Both the position numbers and the translations under genes were made by a program. From the NCBI RefSeq assembly GCF_030410395.1, contig NZ_JAUHHF010000005.1, positions 148,647 to 212,646 on the forward strand: 64,000 bases of DNA, read 5' to 3'. The stretch's first letter is position 1. The number at the start of each line of letters is the position of its first letter. Source of the stretch: Zwartia panacis. Lineage in GTDB: Bacteria; Pseudomonadota; Gammaproteobacteria; Burkholderiales; Burkholderiaceae_B. The notes below the pieces were generated by a model. It did no database searches. It worked only from the letters and a program-made list of their open reading frames with translations, and was not told where the DNA came from. Positions 53,674-62,492 of the stretch are shown here, piece by piece.

Positions 53674-53724
53674 CAGGTGTTTTTTAGCGTAGCGTAGCGT
53701 GACAGGGCGGTCTACACTGACAGG

Positions 53725-54699
53725 ATGAATGACACTCGCCAATCCGTAATATCCGAAAAAACGCTGTCGGAGTCGAAACCAGAAGCCTGGGATCGATTGA
53801 GCGAGCGCATGGAAGGTCAGCAATGGCCGACCCATGCGCTATATGTCGTGGCAACTCCGATCGGTAACTTGGGTGATTTAAGTCTGCGCGCCTGGCACGC
53901 CTTGAACAGGGCGGATGTCATCGCGGCTGAAGACACGCGCGCGAGTAGAAACTTGTTGGAGGCATGGGGGATTGATACTCCGCTGATCGCGGCGCACCGC
54001 CACAATGAAACGCTTGCGGCCGCCGATATTGTCGCGCGCATCCAGTCCGGACAGCGCGTGGCGCTTGTATCAGATGCGGGGTCTCCGGCGGTGAGTGATC
54101 CGGGTGGGCTTGTGGTGCAAGCAGTCCGGGCTGCCGGCTTACGGGTGATTCCCTTGCCAGGTGCGAGCGCCTTGATCACCGCTTTGATGGCCACCGGTGT
54201 GACGACAGACGCCTTGCCTGGTTTTGTATTTGCGGGATTTGCGCCCAACAAGTCCGCGGCGAGGCAGCGCTGGTTCAGACAGTGGACACAACTACCTGCC
54301 GCCACGATCTTTTATGAGGCGCCTCACAGAATTGTCGGCAGTGTTGCTGATGCATTATCGGTACTCGGACCCTCTCGGAAAGTCACCTTTGCGCGAGAAC
54401 TCACAAAGCGCTTTGAAGAAATTGCGTCGATGTCACTTGCGCAGGCCTCGACCTGGCTCGCGGAGGATGCACACCGCGGGCAAGGTGAGTATGTTGTCAT
54501 TCTTCACCCGCCTGTGATCGCGCCGCCAGAGAAGCTAGAGGTCGAGGAAAGCGCATCGGTCGATGCCTGGCTCGAAGCCTTGCTGGAGTCGCTGTCTGTG
54601 CGAGACGTGGCGCGTATTGCGGCAAAGGCGACCGGTCAGCCGCGCGATGCGCTCTATGCAAGGGCTCTGGCGCGCAAAGCAAGCCGCGAGGAAGGTTAA
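53725..54699 (+). CDS. rsmI: 16S rRNA (cytidine-1402-2'-O)-methyltransferase RsmI
   Basis: A 324-residue tetrapyrrole-methylase-fold enzyme. Family words: LYVVATPIGNLGDLSLRAW, AAEDTRASRNLLEAWGI, SDAGSPAVSDPGG and FYEAPHRI. ATG 53725 gives a 31-residue leader before the conserved start; ATG 53809 (MEGQQW) is a possible alternative. It is divergent from yraN. Confidence 0.95.
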   Translation: MNDTRQSVISEKTLSESKPEAWDRLSERMEGQQWPTHALYVVATPIGNLGDLSLRAWHALNRADVIAAEDTRASRNLLEAWGIDTPLIAAHRHNETLAAADIVARIQSGQRVALVSDAGSPAVSDPGGLVVQAVRAAGLRVIPLPGASALITALMATGVTTDALPGFVFAGFAPNKSAARQRWFRQWTQLPAATIFYEAPHRIVGSVADALSVLGPSRKVTFARELTKRFEEIASMSLAQASTWLAEDAHRGQGEYVVILHPPVIAPPEKLEVEESASVDAWLEALLESLSVRDVARIAAKATGQPRDALYARALARKASREEG

Positions 54700-54718
54700 A
54701 GAAAAGAGGGCTATACAC

Positions 54719-54774
54719 ACCGGGCTCAAGACACCGAGCTCAAGACGAAGAGGGTTTAAGACGAACAGGGCTTA
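54719..54774. repeat. Short tandem repeat between rsmI and rlpA
   Basis: ACCGGGCTCAAGAC (54719-54732) and ACCGAGCTCAAGAC (54733-54746) are adjacent 14-bp units with one mismatch. Two decayed units follow (GAAGAGGGTTTAAGAC, GAACAGGGCTTA). They fill most of the 78-bp gap between these convergent genes. No hairpin or coding role is visible. Confidence 0.6.
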
Positions 54775-54777
54775 CGC

Positions 54778-55671
54778 CTAGGGTGTTGTCAGACTGGTTG
54801 GCAAGCCTGAGGTGTCTCGAAGTCTTTCACCCGCTTGCGAGGCGGCCTCACGACTGGCAAAGGGGCCGATTCGCACTCTGTAAAGACTCCCGGCGCTTTG
54901 TTCGATTTTGACACCTGCGTTCAGGTCCGCAGGGACCTTGCCTGTGAGCTCAGAAGCCAGGGATTGCGCGCGTGCGGGATCACTGAAGGCGCCAGCTTGA
55001 AGATAGAACGTGCCAGGAGCGGATGCGTTGACTTGCGCGCTTGTTGAGGTCATTGCCACGGATGTCTGTGGAGGTGCGGGCGCGGGTGCAGGTGCGGGTG
55101 CGGGTGTCGGCGCGTTCGCGCGCCATGTGCGAATTTCATCCGGCATGATGCGCTCGACAATGACCTCGGCGCTGCCCGGAGCGATCACGCCAAGCTTGTG
55201 TGCCGCCACATATGACAAATCAATGACTCGGCCAGCAAGAAAGGGTCCGCGGTCGTTCACGCGCAATACTACGGTCTTGCCAGTGGAGACTCGGGTCACG
55301 CGCACGTAACTCGGAATGGGAAGCGTTGGGTGAGCGGCGGTCATGGCATACATGTCGTAACGTTCGCCGTTTGACGTGGGTTTGCCGTGAAACTTTCGGC
55401 CGTACCAGGAGGCTCGACCTTGTACGCGATAAGGTTGACCACTCACGTCGGGGGTGAAGCTTTTGCCAAGCGCGGTGTAGGGCTTGTTTGGACCGCGCGC
55501 AAGGGGTTCGATTTTCGGAACGGCATCCGGGACACGATCCAGGTCGGCGGGTGTGTAATCACCCGGTCCGTCGTCTTTGTAATAGCCGCCACCCTTGCGT
55601 GAACCACAGGCTGCGATCAGTCCGCAGAGTATGCAAATACTCAAAAGACGCAAGAGCCTGTGCATGTCCAT
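54778..55671 (-). CDS. rlpA: Septal ring lytic transglycosylase RlpA
   Basis: A 297-residue lipoprotein from ATG 55671, with ATG 55665 as an alternative. The lipobox is IAAC (cysteine near residue 22). A double-psi beta-barrel domain carries GRASWYGRKFHGKPTSNGE and VRVNDRGPF with the expected catalytic Asp. A Pro/Ala repeat linker leads to a C-terminal SPOR domain (about 220-295). It cuts denuded glycan at the division septum in other bacteria. It begins 2 bp after rapZ. Confidence 0.92.
   Translation of the reverse strand: MDMHRLLRLLSICILCGLIAACGSRKGGGYYKDDGPGDYTPADLDRVPDAVPKIEPLARGPNKPYTALGKSFTPDVSGQPYRVQGRASWYGRKFHGKPTSNGERYDMYAMTAAHPTLPIPSYVRVTRVSTGKTVVLRVNDRGPFLAGRVIDLSYVAAHKLGVIAPGSAEVIVERIMPDEIRTWRANAPTPAPAPAPAPAPPQTSVAMTSTSAQVNASAPGTFYLQAGAFSDPARAQSLASELTGKVPADLNAGVKIEQSAGSLYRVRIGPFASREAASQAGERLRDTSGLPTSLTTP
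55068..55114 (-). repeat. Hexanucleotide repeat coding the RlpA Ala-Pro linker
   Basis: Near-perfect GGTGCG/GGCGCG 6-bp units run through this stretch on the plus strand and encode an alternating Pro-Ala run in RlpA on the minus strand. Changes of whole units keep the frame, so linker length may vary between strains. Confidence 0.7.
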
Positions 55672-55673
55672 GG

Positions 55674-56549
55674 TTATCCGGAAAGTTCGGGTTGATGGCG
55701 ATGACGCACGAGAAGTTGTTGTTGGGTCGCAAAGCGTTTCGCGAGGGCCTCGACGATATAGACTGAGCGATGCTTGCCACCCGTGCAACCAATTGCCACA
55801 GTCAGATAACTGCGCGTGTCTTCAGTGTAGCGCGGCAGCCATTTGCGGATAAAGCCCTCAATGTCATGAATCATTTGCTCCACATCGGCAAAGCTTTTGA
55901 GCCAGTCTGCGACAGGTTGGTCTTTGCCGGTCAGGGGGCGCAGCGTGGGATCGTAGTGTGGGTTAGGCAGACAACGCACATCGAAGACCAAATCCGCATC
56001 GCGTGGCACGCCCTCTTTGAAGGCGAAAGACTCGAAGGTCAGGAGCAGAGGCTTGCGATCGGCCTGGATGAGATCGCGGATCCAGGCACGTAATTGTCCC
56101 GGCATCAAACCCGATGTGTCAATGACATGTCCCAGATTGCGCAGGTCGCTTAGCTGATCGCGCTCTTGCTGAATGCAGTCCTCCAACGAGGCATTCAATC
56201 CCTTTTGGGTCAGGCGTTCAGCCAGAGGGTGACGCCTGCGGGACTCTGAGTAGCGATGTACCAGTGTTTCGTTATCCGCATCCAGAAAAATCAAACGGAA
56301 CTCTGTATGCGCAGCTTTGAGCGAGCTGATAACAGCGGGCATCTCGGCGAGCTCGCCGGGAGAGCGCACATCGATCGCGACAGCGATTCTGCTGGCTGCG
56401 TCATCACGCATCGACGTGATGAAATCATGTAAAAACTTCAGTGGCAGATTATCCACACAGACATAGCCAGCATCCTCGAGCATGCGCAGTGCGACAGACT
56501 TACCAGAGCCGGATATTCCTGTCAGCAGAACGACTTTGAGCTGTGGCAT
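55674..56549 (-). CDS. rapZ: RNase adapter RapZ
   Basis: A 291-residue protein from ATG 56549 (MPQLKVVLLTG). Walker A is GISGSGKSVAL, followed by DAGYVCVDNLPLKFL; the C-terminal domain has DLVFDVRCLPNP and AIGCTGGKHRSVY. In enterobacteria RapZ controls amino-sugar synthesis by presenting a small RNA to RNase E. It begins 1 bp after hprK and precedes rlpA. Confidence 0.95.
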   Translation of the reverse strand: MPQLKVVLLTGISGSGKSVALRMLEDAGYVCVDNLPLKFLHDFITSMRDDAASRIAVAIDVRSPGELAEMPAVISSLKAAHTEFRLIFLDADNETLVHRYSESRRRHPLAERLTQKGLNASLEDCIQQERDQLSDLRNLGHVIDTSGLMPGQLRAWIRDLIQADRKPLLLTFESFAFKEGVPRDADLVFDVRCLPNPHYDPTLRPLTGKDQPVADWLKSFADVEQMIHDIEGFIRKWLPRYTEDTRSYLTVAIGCTGGKHRSVYIVEALAKRFATQQQLLVRHRHQPELSG

Positions 56550-56550
56550 G

Positions 56551-57477
56551 TCAGTCCTGACCTTGCGCAATCGCTGCAGACTGACGCTCCATAAACTCGG
56601 CGAGCGTATCGATGCCGCGTAATTTGAGAATCGTATTGCGAACGGCAGCCTCAACGAGCACCGCCAGGTTGCGGCCCGCCGCGACCTGGAGCATGACCTT
56701 GCGGATGGGGCATCCCAGCATGTCCTGGGTCATGTCTTGAAGAGGAAGTCGTTCAAATTTATCTTGCGCAGTCGCACGGACGAGATGAACGATCAGCTTG
56801 AGCTTCATTTTCCGTCGCACTGAGGTTTCACCGAAAATCGTACGGATGTTGAGCAAACCCAAGCCGCGCACTTCAAGCATGTTACGCAACAGCTCAGGGC
56901 AATGGCCCTCGATCGCGTGCGGTGCGGTGCGTGAGAGTTCGACCGCGTCATCGGCGACAAGTCCGTGTCCGCGGGAGATCAGTTCGAGTGCCAGCTCGCT
57001 TTTGCCAAGCCCCGACTCGCCAGTGATCAGAACGCCGAGTCCAAGCACGTCCATAAATACGCCATGCACGGTGGTTGTCGGCGCGAGTCTTCGTCCGAGG
57101 TAAATACGCAATAAATCGATGAGTTCGGCGGCGGGTACTGATGTGGACAAAAGAGGAACGTGACTGTTCTCGCAGTTTTCAATCAAGTCGTCGGTGGCGG
57201 ACAGATTGTCCGCGAGCAAAATCGCCGGCACGCCACCGGCGAGCAATTCTTCGAGATGGTGTGTTCGCCTGCGCGTATCGAAACGGGTGTAGTAATCCAT
57301 CTCTTCGCGACCAAATACTTGAATGCGAGAGGGGTGGATGAGATTCAGGTGACCGATCAAGTCGGCTGCGGCCATACCGTTATCAGGAATCAAGCGATCC
57401 GCGGCAGATTGACCTGCGATCCATTTGAAACAAATGTCTTCGACATTGTCATTCACGAGGTCCTGCACCGTCAGCAT
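56551..57477 (-). CDS. hprK: HPr kinase/phosphorylase
   Basis: A 308-residue enzyme that phosphorylates Ser46 of HPr. The Walker A motif GESGLGKSELAL lies near residue 155, and the family signature LEVRGLGLLNIRTIFG follows. Such PTS kinase genes in Proteobacteria usually serve regulation rather than sugar uptake, in line with ptsN and rapZ on either side. Confidence 0.95.
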   Translation of the reverse strand: MLTVQDLVNDNVEDICFKWIAGQSAADRLIPDNGMAAADLIGHLNLIHPSRIQVFGREEMDYYTRFDTRRRTHHLEELLAGGVPAILLADNLSATDDLIENCENSHVPLLSTSVPAAELIDLLRIYLGRRLAPTTTVHGVFMDVLGLGVLITGESGLGKSELALELISRGHGLVADDAVELSRTAPHAIEGHCPELLRNMLEVRGLGLLNIRTIFGETSVRRKMKLKLIVHLVRATAQDKFERLPLQDMTQDMLGCPIRKVMLQVAAGRNLAVLVEAAVRNTILKLRGIDTLAEFMERQSAAIAQGQD

Positions 57478-57519
57478 AGCGGCTCCATAGTTGGGTAAAG
57501 AGGCCGACCGGATGTGAGT

Positions 57520-57975
57520 TTAGGCCTGGCCCGTTGTCAACAGTTGATGCACAACACCCGGATCGACTTCGGTCGCCAGCCGCTCCCGCAGGGATGCGTC
57601 AGAAAGCCGTTGTGCAACTTCCGCAAGTATATCGAGATGTTGTTGAGTCTCGGCTTCCGGGGCGATCAGAAAAAGCAATTGACTCACGGGTTCGCGATCG
57701 GGCGCCTCAAAGGCGATCGGGCGCGATAGCCTAAAAAAAGCAGCCGCTGCGTGTTTGATGCCTTTGACTCTGCCATGCGGTACGGCAATGCCACCACCGA
57801 GGCCAGTCGATCCGAGTCGCTCGCGGTTGAACAGGCTTTCATAAACGGCCGCACGCTCGATCCCGTCGTTATTTTCAAATAAAAGACTTGCTTGTTCAAA
57901 AGCACGCTTTTTACTGGTGACAGTGAGGTCAAGCACGATATTGCTGATAGGCAAAATGCGTGACAAAAGTTTCAT
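57520..57975 (-). CDS. ptsN: Nitrogen-PTS EIIA protein
   Basis: A 151-residue EIIA(Ntr)-type protein. The phosphorylated His is in GGIAVPHGRVKG, preceded by RERLGSTGLG. It is part of the nitrogen-related phosphotransfer chain (PtsP-PtsO-PtsN) and affects potassium, phosphate and nitrogen control elsewhere. The 42-bp gap to hprK has nothing notable. Confidence 0.93.
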   Translation of the reverse strand: MKLLSRILPISNIVLDLTVTSKKRAFEQASLLFENNDGIERAAVYESLFNRERLGSTGLGGGIAVPHGRVKGIKHAAAAFFRLSRPIAFEAPDREPVSQLLFLIAPEAETQQHLDILAEVAQRLSDASLRERLATEVDPGVVHQLLTTGQA

Positions 57976-58036
57976 GCAAAGAATTATATGCTGCAGTGCA
58001 GCTGGAAGATACGTGGCTATTTTTAGTTTAGGGAAA

Positions 58037-58064
58037 CAAAAATGCCCGCCATCTTGGCAGGCAT
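58037..58064 (-). terminator. Terminator after hpf
   Basis: On the minus strand ATGCCTGCC pairs with GGCGGGCAT (one G-T pair) around AAGAT, followed by TTTTGTTT. It lies 35 bp past the hpf stop and separates hpf from ptsN. Confidence 0.72.
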
Positions 58065-58098
58065 CTTGGATGACCTTAAGGCGGTTGGCGCCTAAGGA

Positions 58099-58425
58099 TT
58101 ATGCAGTTTCGAAGATTTGTCGCTTGACTGCAAGGTGATGATGATTTTGAGTGCGCGACTTGTGTTGCAGCACTTTGCGGTCAACCTTGTCGATCAGCAA
58201 GTCGATCGCGGCGTAGAGGTTGTCTTCGGAGGCTTCGCAGTGAATATCTTTACCACGGATATGGAGCGTCAGTTCCGCTCGGTGCTTCAATGGTTCGAGT
58301 GACAGGATCACCTGCGTGTCGATGACATGATCAAAGTGTCGCAGGACGCGCGTCATCTTTGTGTGGATGTATTCCCGGATAGCTGGGGTGACGTCAAGAT
58401 GGTGACCAGTAATGTTCAGGTTCAT
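58099..58425 (-). CDS. hpf: Ribosome hibernation promoting factor
   Basis: A 108-residue short-type HPF: MNLNITGHHLDVTPAIREYI at the start, then RAELTLHIRGKDIHCEASEDNLYAAIDLLIDKVDRKV (quoted only to show HIRGKDIH and LYAAIDLLIDKVD). It binds ribosomes in stationary phase. Many Proteobacteria place rpoN between lptB and hpf; here only 215 bp separate the two. The gene appears to have its own promoter and terminator. Confidence 0.93.
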   Translation of the reverse strand: MNLNITGHHLDVTPAIREYIHTKMTRVLRHFDHVIDTQVILSLEPLKHRAELTLHIRGKDIHCEASEDNLYAAIDLLIDKVDRKVLQHKSRTQNHHHLAVKRQIFETA

Positions 58426-58517
58426 TGCGTACTCTCCATAAAAGGGATAGATCGATGTGCAAACACATACGACAGTTTTGGCGTGAGGAACTCCTTTAAA
58501 TAAGTTTTGATAGTTTC

Positions 58518-58545
58518 AGTTTAGTGACTTGGGCACAGAAATCAA
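58518..58545 (-). promoter_or_regulatory. Possible sigma-70 promoter of hpf
   Basis: Read on the minus strand, TTGATT and TAAACT are separated by 16 bp, about 95-120 bp upstream of the hpf start. The leader ends with AAGGAG about 60 bp from the start codon, which is too far to be the ribosome-binding site. The rest of the 215-bp gap holds no open frame resembling rpoN. Confidence 0.4.
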
Positions 58546-58612
58546 GGGTAAAAATCCATATTTCTTGCGTTTAGACAAGACTTTTAACGGTGCGTTGCAA
58601 CAGAAAACATTG

Positions 58613-58641
58613 AAGAAAGGCCAATCGTTATCTTTTTGGCC
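58613..58641 (-). terminator. Possible terminator at the end of the lpt operon
   Basis: On the minus strand GGCCAA and TTGGCC form a 6-bp stem with an 11-nt loop, followed by TTTCTTC. The stem begins at the lptB stop codon. It is short, so the call is moderate. Confidence 0.5.
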
Positions 58642-59432
58642 TACATCTTGAAGTGTTCGCCCAGATAGACGCGACGCACGGAGGCATCATTGATGATGTC
58701 GTCAGGTTGACCTGTCGTGAGAACCTTACCTTCGCTGATAATGTAGGCACGATCGCAAATACCGAGCGTTTCACGAACGTTGTGATCCGTGATGAGCACG
58801 CCAATGCCGCGACTTTTGAGGAAACGCACGATACGCTGAATTTCGATCACGGCGATCGGGTCTACGCCCGCGAAGGGTTCATCCAGCAAAATAAACCGGG
58901 GACGCGTGGCCAGGGCGCGAGAAATCTCAACGCGACGACGCTCGCCACCTGATAAAGACAACGCGCCATTGCGGCGGATGTGCGTGATCTGTAACTCTTC
59001 GAGCAAGGCATTGAGTTGCTCTTCGATTTTCTTTGGAGAAAATTTTTTCCCGTCATTGTCGATCTGAAGCTCGAGTACCGCTCGAATATTTTCTTCGACG
59101 GTCAGTCGTCGAAATACCGATGCATCTTGTGGAAGATAAGACAGGCCGAGCCGTGCGCGCTTGTGTATGGGCATGCTGCTGATGACGGTATCGTCGATTT
59201 CAATTCGACCCGCATCGGCTGCGACCAGTCCGACAATCATATAGAAACTGGTGGTTTTACCCGCGCCGTTCGGTCCCAGTAGGCCCACGACTTCCCCGCT
59301 CTTGACGGAGATCGAGACATCTTGCACCACCATGCGGCCGCCGTAAGACTTGCGCAGACCAGTAGCAGTAAGTTGCCCGGGGGTTGCAAGGGCCTGTAAA
59401 TCTGTACTGGAAGAAGTGTGCGATGTTTGCAT
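58641..59432 (-). CDS. lptB: LPS export ABC ATPase LptB
   Basis: A 263-residue ABC ATPase: Walker A GPNGAGKTTSFYM, signature LSLSGGERRRVEISRAL, Walker B FILLDEPFAGVDPIAV. The FAGVDPIAV and YLPQDASVFRRL words mark LptB. It has an extra N-terminal stretch of about 25 residues; a later start is possible. It works with LptFGC to move LPS toward the outer membrane and follows lptA by 16 bp. Confidence 0.95.
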   Translation of the reverse strand: MQTSHTSSSTDLQALATPGQLTATGLRKSYGGRMVVQDVSISVKSGEVVGLLGPNGAGKTTSFYMIVGLVAADAGRIEIDDTVISSMPIHKRARLGLSYLPQDASVFRRLTVEENIRAVLELQIDNDGKKFSPKKIEEQLNALLEELQITHIRRNGALSLSGGERRRVEISRALATRPRFILLDEPFAGVDPIAVIEIQRIVRFLKSRGIGVLITDHNVRETLGICDRAYIISEGKVLTTGQPDDIINDASVRRVYLGEHFKM

Positions 59433-59448
59433 GGAGAAGATTCGGGAT

Positions 59449-60114
59449 TTAACGGCCAGGTAGGGCGCTAGGCGTTGATGTCGGGGTCAGCGAGGGCGCT
59501 GGGTTGGTGGTAGCCTGCGAAACCCGGCAGGCGGCGATGGCAGCTTCGGTGCGCGCTTTAGGCTGCGCAACAGAACGCACACGACCATCGGGATTGAAGG
59601 AGTCTGGGCCGGAAAAGGCCTGATAGACATCTGTTTTTTGGTTGTAGCGGACCTGCTGACCGCTGACGGTATCGAAGTGTTTGCCACAGATGTATCGAGT
59701 GACAACTGCCTGTCCAATCAGATCGAAGGTTTCATTTTTACCGTCATAGTCCGCTTTGAGTCCAACGCCTTCGAGGACTTCGAAATTTTCGGGACGCACC
59801 TGGCGGATGAAAACACGTTTGCCTGCATCGGCCGTTGCCACACCATACTGGTAACCCTCGGCATCTTCGCGCATGGAGAGCACATCGGAACTCAGTGTCA
59901 ACAAACCACGCGTCATCACGACCTTGCCAGTGAATGTGCTTTCACGCTTGGTGTCGTCGTAGCGCAAGGTATCCGAGAGAATGGTCGTGCTGGGCTCTTC
60001 GGCCGGGTTGGCGGGCGTTGCAGGGGGGGTTTGCGCATGGGTCGCATAGGCGAGTCCCAGCAAACTGAGTCCGATCAGCCGACGTAAGGATATGTAAATA
60101 TTATTGAAAATCAT
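59449..60114 (-). CDS. lptA: LPS transport periplasmic protein LptA
   Basis: A 221-residue periplasmic protein with a signal peptide (about residues 1-27, ending THAQ) and the OstA/LptA jelly-roll domain (LSDTLRYDDTKRES, GKVVMTRGLLTLSSD). The C-terminal 35 residues are Thr/Pro/Ala-rich. It bridges LptC and LptD. It overlaps the lptC stop by 4 bp. Confidence 0.92.
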   Translation of the reverse strand: MIFNNIYISLRRLIGLSLLGLAYATHAQTPPATPANPAEEPSTTILSDTLRYDDTKRESTFTGKVVMTRGLLTLSSDVLSMREDAEGYQYGVATADAGKRVFIRQVRPENFEVLEGVGLKADYDGKNETFDLIGQAVVTRYICGKHFDTVSGQQVRYNQKTDVYQAFSGPDSFNPDGRVRSVAQPKARTEAAIAACRVSQATTNPAPSLTPTSTPSALPGR

Positions 60115-60728
60115 GGATTAGCTCGCTGTGCAGGAGGTTCTGTACTCTCTCGCTGGTCTTTGGGTGCGATATCGACATCGGTCGATTTGAACACGTCCAA
60201 CTGTTGGGTCGCGTTGTTAAAACGCATGCCAATGCCGGTCATTCTGGAACGACCACTGGTCGCGACTGCAGGAAGGTCCGTGAACGCCAGGTCTTTATCG
60301 ATCAGTATCGTGATTTCATCGCTTTGAAAATTAAGTGGTTGACGTTCAGCGTCTCCCAGGCGAAGTAGCACTGCGTCGCCTCGCATCACAATTCTGTCAC
60401 CTTCGTCGTAGATGAAAGCGACTTTGGAGGTGGCGACCGTGAGTGGATTTTCTTCCTTGAGAGTATAGGCGCGCGGTGCCTGAAGCTCGTAGGACTTATC
60501 GTCAGGAAAGTGCTCTAACAGATCACCCTCAAGACGATGGATGACAATCCCTTTAGAATCAGTGCGGACAAGTATGACATCTTTAGCCCAGGTGTCGCGC
60601 TCATGGGTGAGGCGGCTGGGTGGATCGATTTGAACGGCGCGTTGTGAGTAGTCGGCGGCCCACCACGTTCCCATCACCAGCAGAGTAAGGATGAAAATCG
60701 AGACGACGATGGAGGCGCGCTCTTTCAT
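60111..60728 (-). CDS. lptC: LPS export protein LptC
   Basis: A 205-residue protein with one N-terminal membrane helix (about 7-26) and the LptC domain (WAKDVILVRTDSKGIVIHRL, TVATSKVAFIYDEGD). It anchors the periplasmic bridge to LptBFG. It begins 10 bp after kdsC and overlaps lptA. Confidence 0.92.
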   Translation of the reverse strand: MKERASIVVSIFILTLLVMGTWWAADYSQRAVQIDPPSRLTHERDTWAKDVILVRTDSKGIVIHRLEGDLLEHFPDDKSYELQAPRAYTLKEENPLTVATSKVAFIYDEGDRIVMRGDAVLLRLGDAERQPLNFQSDEITILIDKDLAFTDLPAVATSGRSRMTGIGMRFNNATQQLDVFKSTDVDIAPKDQRESTEPPAQRANP

Positions 60729-60738
60729 AGGATGGACG

Positions 60739-61338
60739 TCATTGAATGGCGCCTGGGCCTAGGCGTCCAGGCAGAAAGAAGTTGCCTAGCCGGCCCTGAG
60801 AAGCCAAGATCAAATCGCAGCATTCGCGAACAGCTCCCTTGCCTCCTGATTTAGTCGCGACCCAGTGGGCGGCTTGCGTGACATAGGCGGGAGCGTCAGG
60901 CACACTGGCTGCAAAGCCTGCGCGTTGCATGGCGGGCAGGTCAATCAGATCGTCACCCATGAAGCCCGATTCCTCGAGTGTCAGGTGATGGCGCGCGACA
61001 AGCTCTGCCAACACTGCGCCCTTGTCACGCACATTTTGAATGACATCACCCAGGCCGAGCTCGGCGGCACGCCGGTCGACAATCGGTCCCTCGCGACCTG
61101 TGACGAGTGCCACTTTGATGCCGCTCGTTGTCAGCATTTTTAAACCATGACCATCGAGCGCATTGAAACGCTTGAACATTTCGCCATGTTCGCCGTACCA
61201 GAGGCTGCCATCGGTCAGCACGCCATCCACATCAAACACCATCAGTTTGATGTGCGTCAGGCGCTCGCGCAACGCGACGGGTGTGCGGGCCAGCACCAGG
61301 GCTTCAGCAGGGTGGGGGATTAAATTCGGTCTATTCAT
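60739..61338 (-). CDS. kdsC: 3-deoxy-manno-octulosonate-8-phosphatase KdsC
   Basis: A 199-residue HAD phosphatase. Motif I is MVFDVDGVLTDGSLWY, motif II is IKVALVTGRE and motif IV is SGFMGDDLIDLPAM. It releases Kdo from Kdo-8-phosphate. It follows kdsD by 10 bp in the standard kdsD-kdsC-lptC-lptA-lptB order. Confidence 0.95.
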   Translation of the reverse strand: MNRPNLIPHPAEALVLARTPVALRERLTHIKLMVFDVDGVLTDGSLWYGEHGEMFKRFNALDGHGLKMLTTSGIKVALVTGREGPIVDRRAAELGLGDVIQNVRDKGAVLAELVARHHLTLEESGFMGDDLIDLPAMQRAGFAASVPDAPAYVTQAAHWVATKSGGKGAVRECCDLILASQGRLGNFFLPGRLGPGAIQ

Positions 61339-61348
61339 TCAATTTGTC

Positions 61349-62359
61349 TCAAACAACCTTGGCGGCCATCAGGTCATGCATGTGCAGGGCGCCAATAAGC
61401 TTGCCGTGCGCATCGGCGACCAGCATTTGATTCAGTCTGTGGCGATCCATGAGGGCTGCCGCATCCACGGCCAAGGCTTCTGCCGCAATATGGCGGGGGT
61501 TTCGCGTCATGCCTTCTGCAACGCTTAGATTGCGGACATCGCCTTTTCGTTCAATCAAACGACGCAGGTCACCGTCGGTGAAGATACCCACGGCACAGCC
61601 GCCAGCATCCAGAACGGCGGTCATGCCCATGCCTTTGCGTGAGATTTCCTCCAGGGCCTGAAAGACTGAAGCATCGGCTGAAACCGTTGGAACCGCATTG
61701 CCATTGCGCATGACGTCAGACACGCGCAGTAACAAGCGTCTGCCAAGCGCGCCGCCTGGGTGTGAGCGCGCGAAATCCTCATGTCCGAAACCTCGCGCCT
61801 CCAGGCATGCGACGGCCAACGCATCACCCAGTGCCAAGGCGGTCGTGGTGCTCGCTGTCGGTGCCAGGTTGAGCGGGCAAGCCTCTTGAGACACGCTGAT
61901 GTCGAGGTGGGTGTCTGCGAGCCTGGCGAGCTCGGACTGTGGGTTGCCTGTGATGGCGATCACTTTGACACCCAGTCGGTGAGCGGCGGGCAGGATGGTG
62001 AGCAGTTCTTGCCCGGTGCCGGAGTAGGAGAGCGCGATCAGGAGATCTTGTCCGCCCACCATGCCAATATCCCCATGAATGGCCTCTGCCGCATGGAGGA
62101 AAAACGAGGGCGTACCGGTCGAGGCAAAGGTGGCTGCGATTTTGCGCGCGATGTGGCCTGTTTTTCCCAGGCCGCAGACAACAATGCGTCCTGAACAACC
62201 CAAAATCAAGGAGACGGCTTCGGCGAACTGTTCATTGAGCCGGTTTTTAAGCTCGAGAATCGCTTGCGCTTCAAGTGAGAGTGTTCTCTCGGCCGAGGCG
62301 AGCGCAGCCGCGCCAGGGCTGACGGCTTGGGTCGGATTCGGGCGCACTTGTTTTGCCAT
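61349..62359 (-). CDS. kdsD: Arabinose-5-phosphate isomerase KdsD
   Basis: A 336-residue enzyme with an N-terminal SIS domain (VVCGLGKTGHIARKIAATFASTG, LIALSYSGTGQE) and two C-terminal CBS domains (about 215-335). It makes arabinose-5-phosphate for Kdo synthesis. It heads the LPS operon, divergent from purT across 133 bp in which no clear operator is seen. Confidence 0.95.
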   Translation of the reverse strand: MAKQVRPNPTQAVSPGAAALASAERTLSLEAQAILELKNRLNEQFAEAVSLILGCSGRIVVCGLGKTGHIARKIAATFASTGTPSFFLHAAEAIHGDIGMVGGQDLLIALSYSGTGQELLTILPAAHRLGVKVIAITGNPQSELARLADTHLDISVSQEACPLNLAPTASTTTALALGDALAVACLEARGFGHEDFARSHPGGALGRRLLLRVSDVMRNGNAVPTVSADASVFQALEEISRKGMGMTAVLDAGGCAVGIFTDGDLRRLIERKGDVRNLSVAEGMTRNPRHIAAEALAVDAAALMDRHRLNQMLVADAHGKLIGALHMHDLMAAKVV

Positions 62360-62492
62360 AGAGGTAAAGGTTGTTGCAGATATCCACCAAGTTTAATCGT
62401 TTCAGCTCTGACATGCGGATTTTGGGTTCGGTTGCATCGGGTCACGCCCTGTGGCACTCTGGCGCCTCTTTGTTTCCAAATCAGGATTCCCG

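Noticed and set aside
58426..58640. Idea that the organism has no sigma-54 at all
   Set aside because: A full-consensus sigma-54 promoter with exact spacing lies upstream of urtA, so rpoN is more likely elsewhere in the genome.
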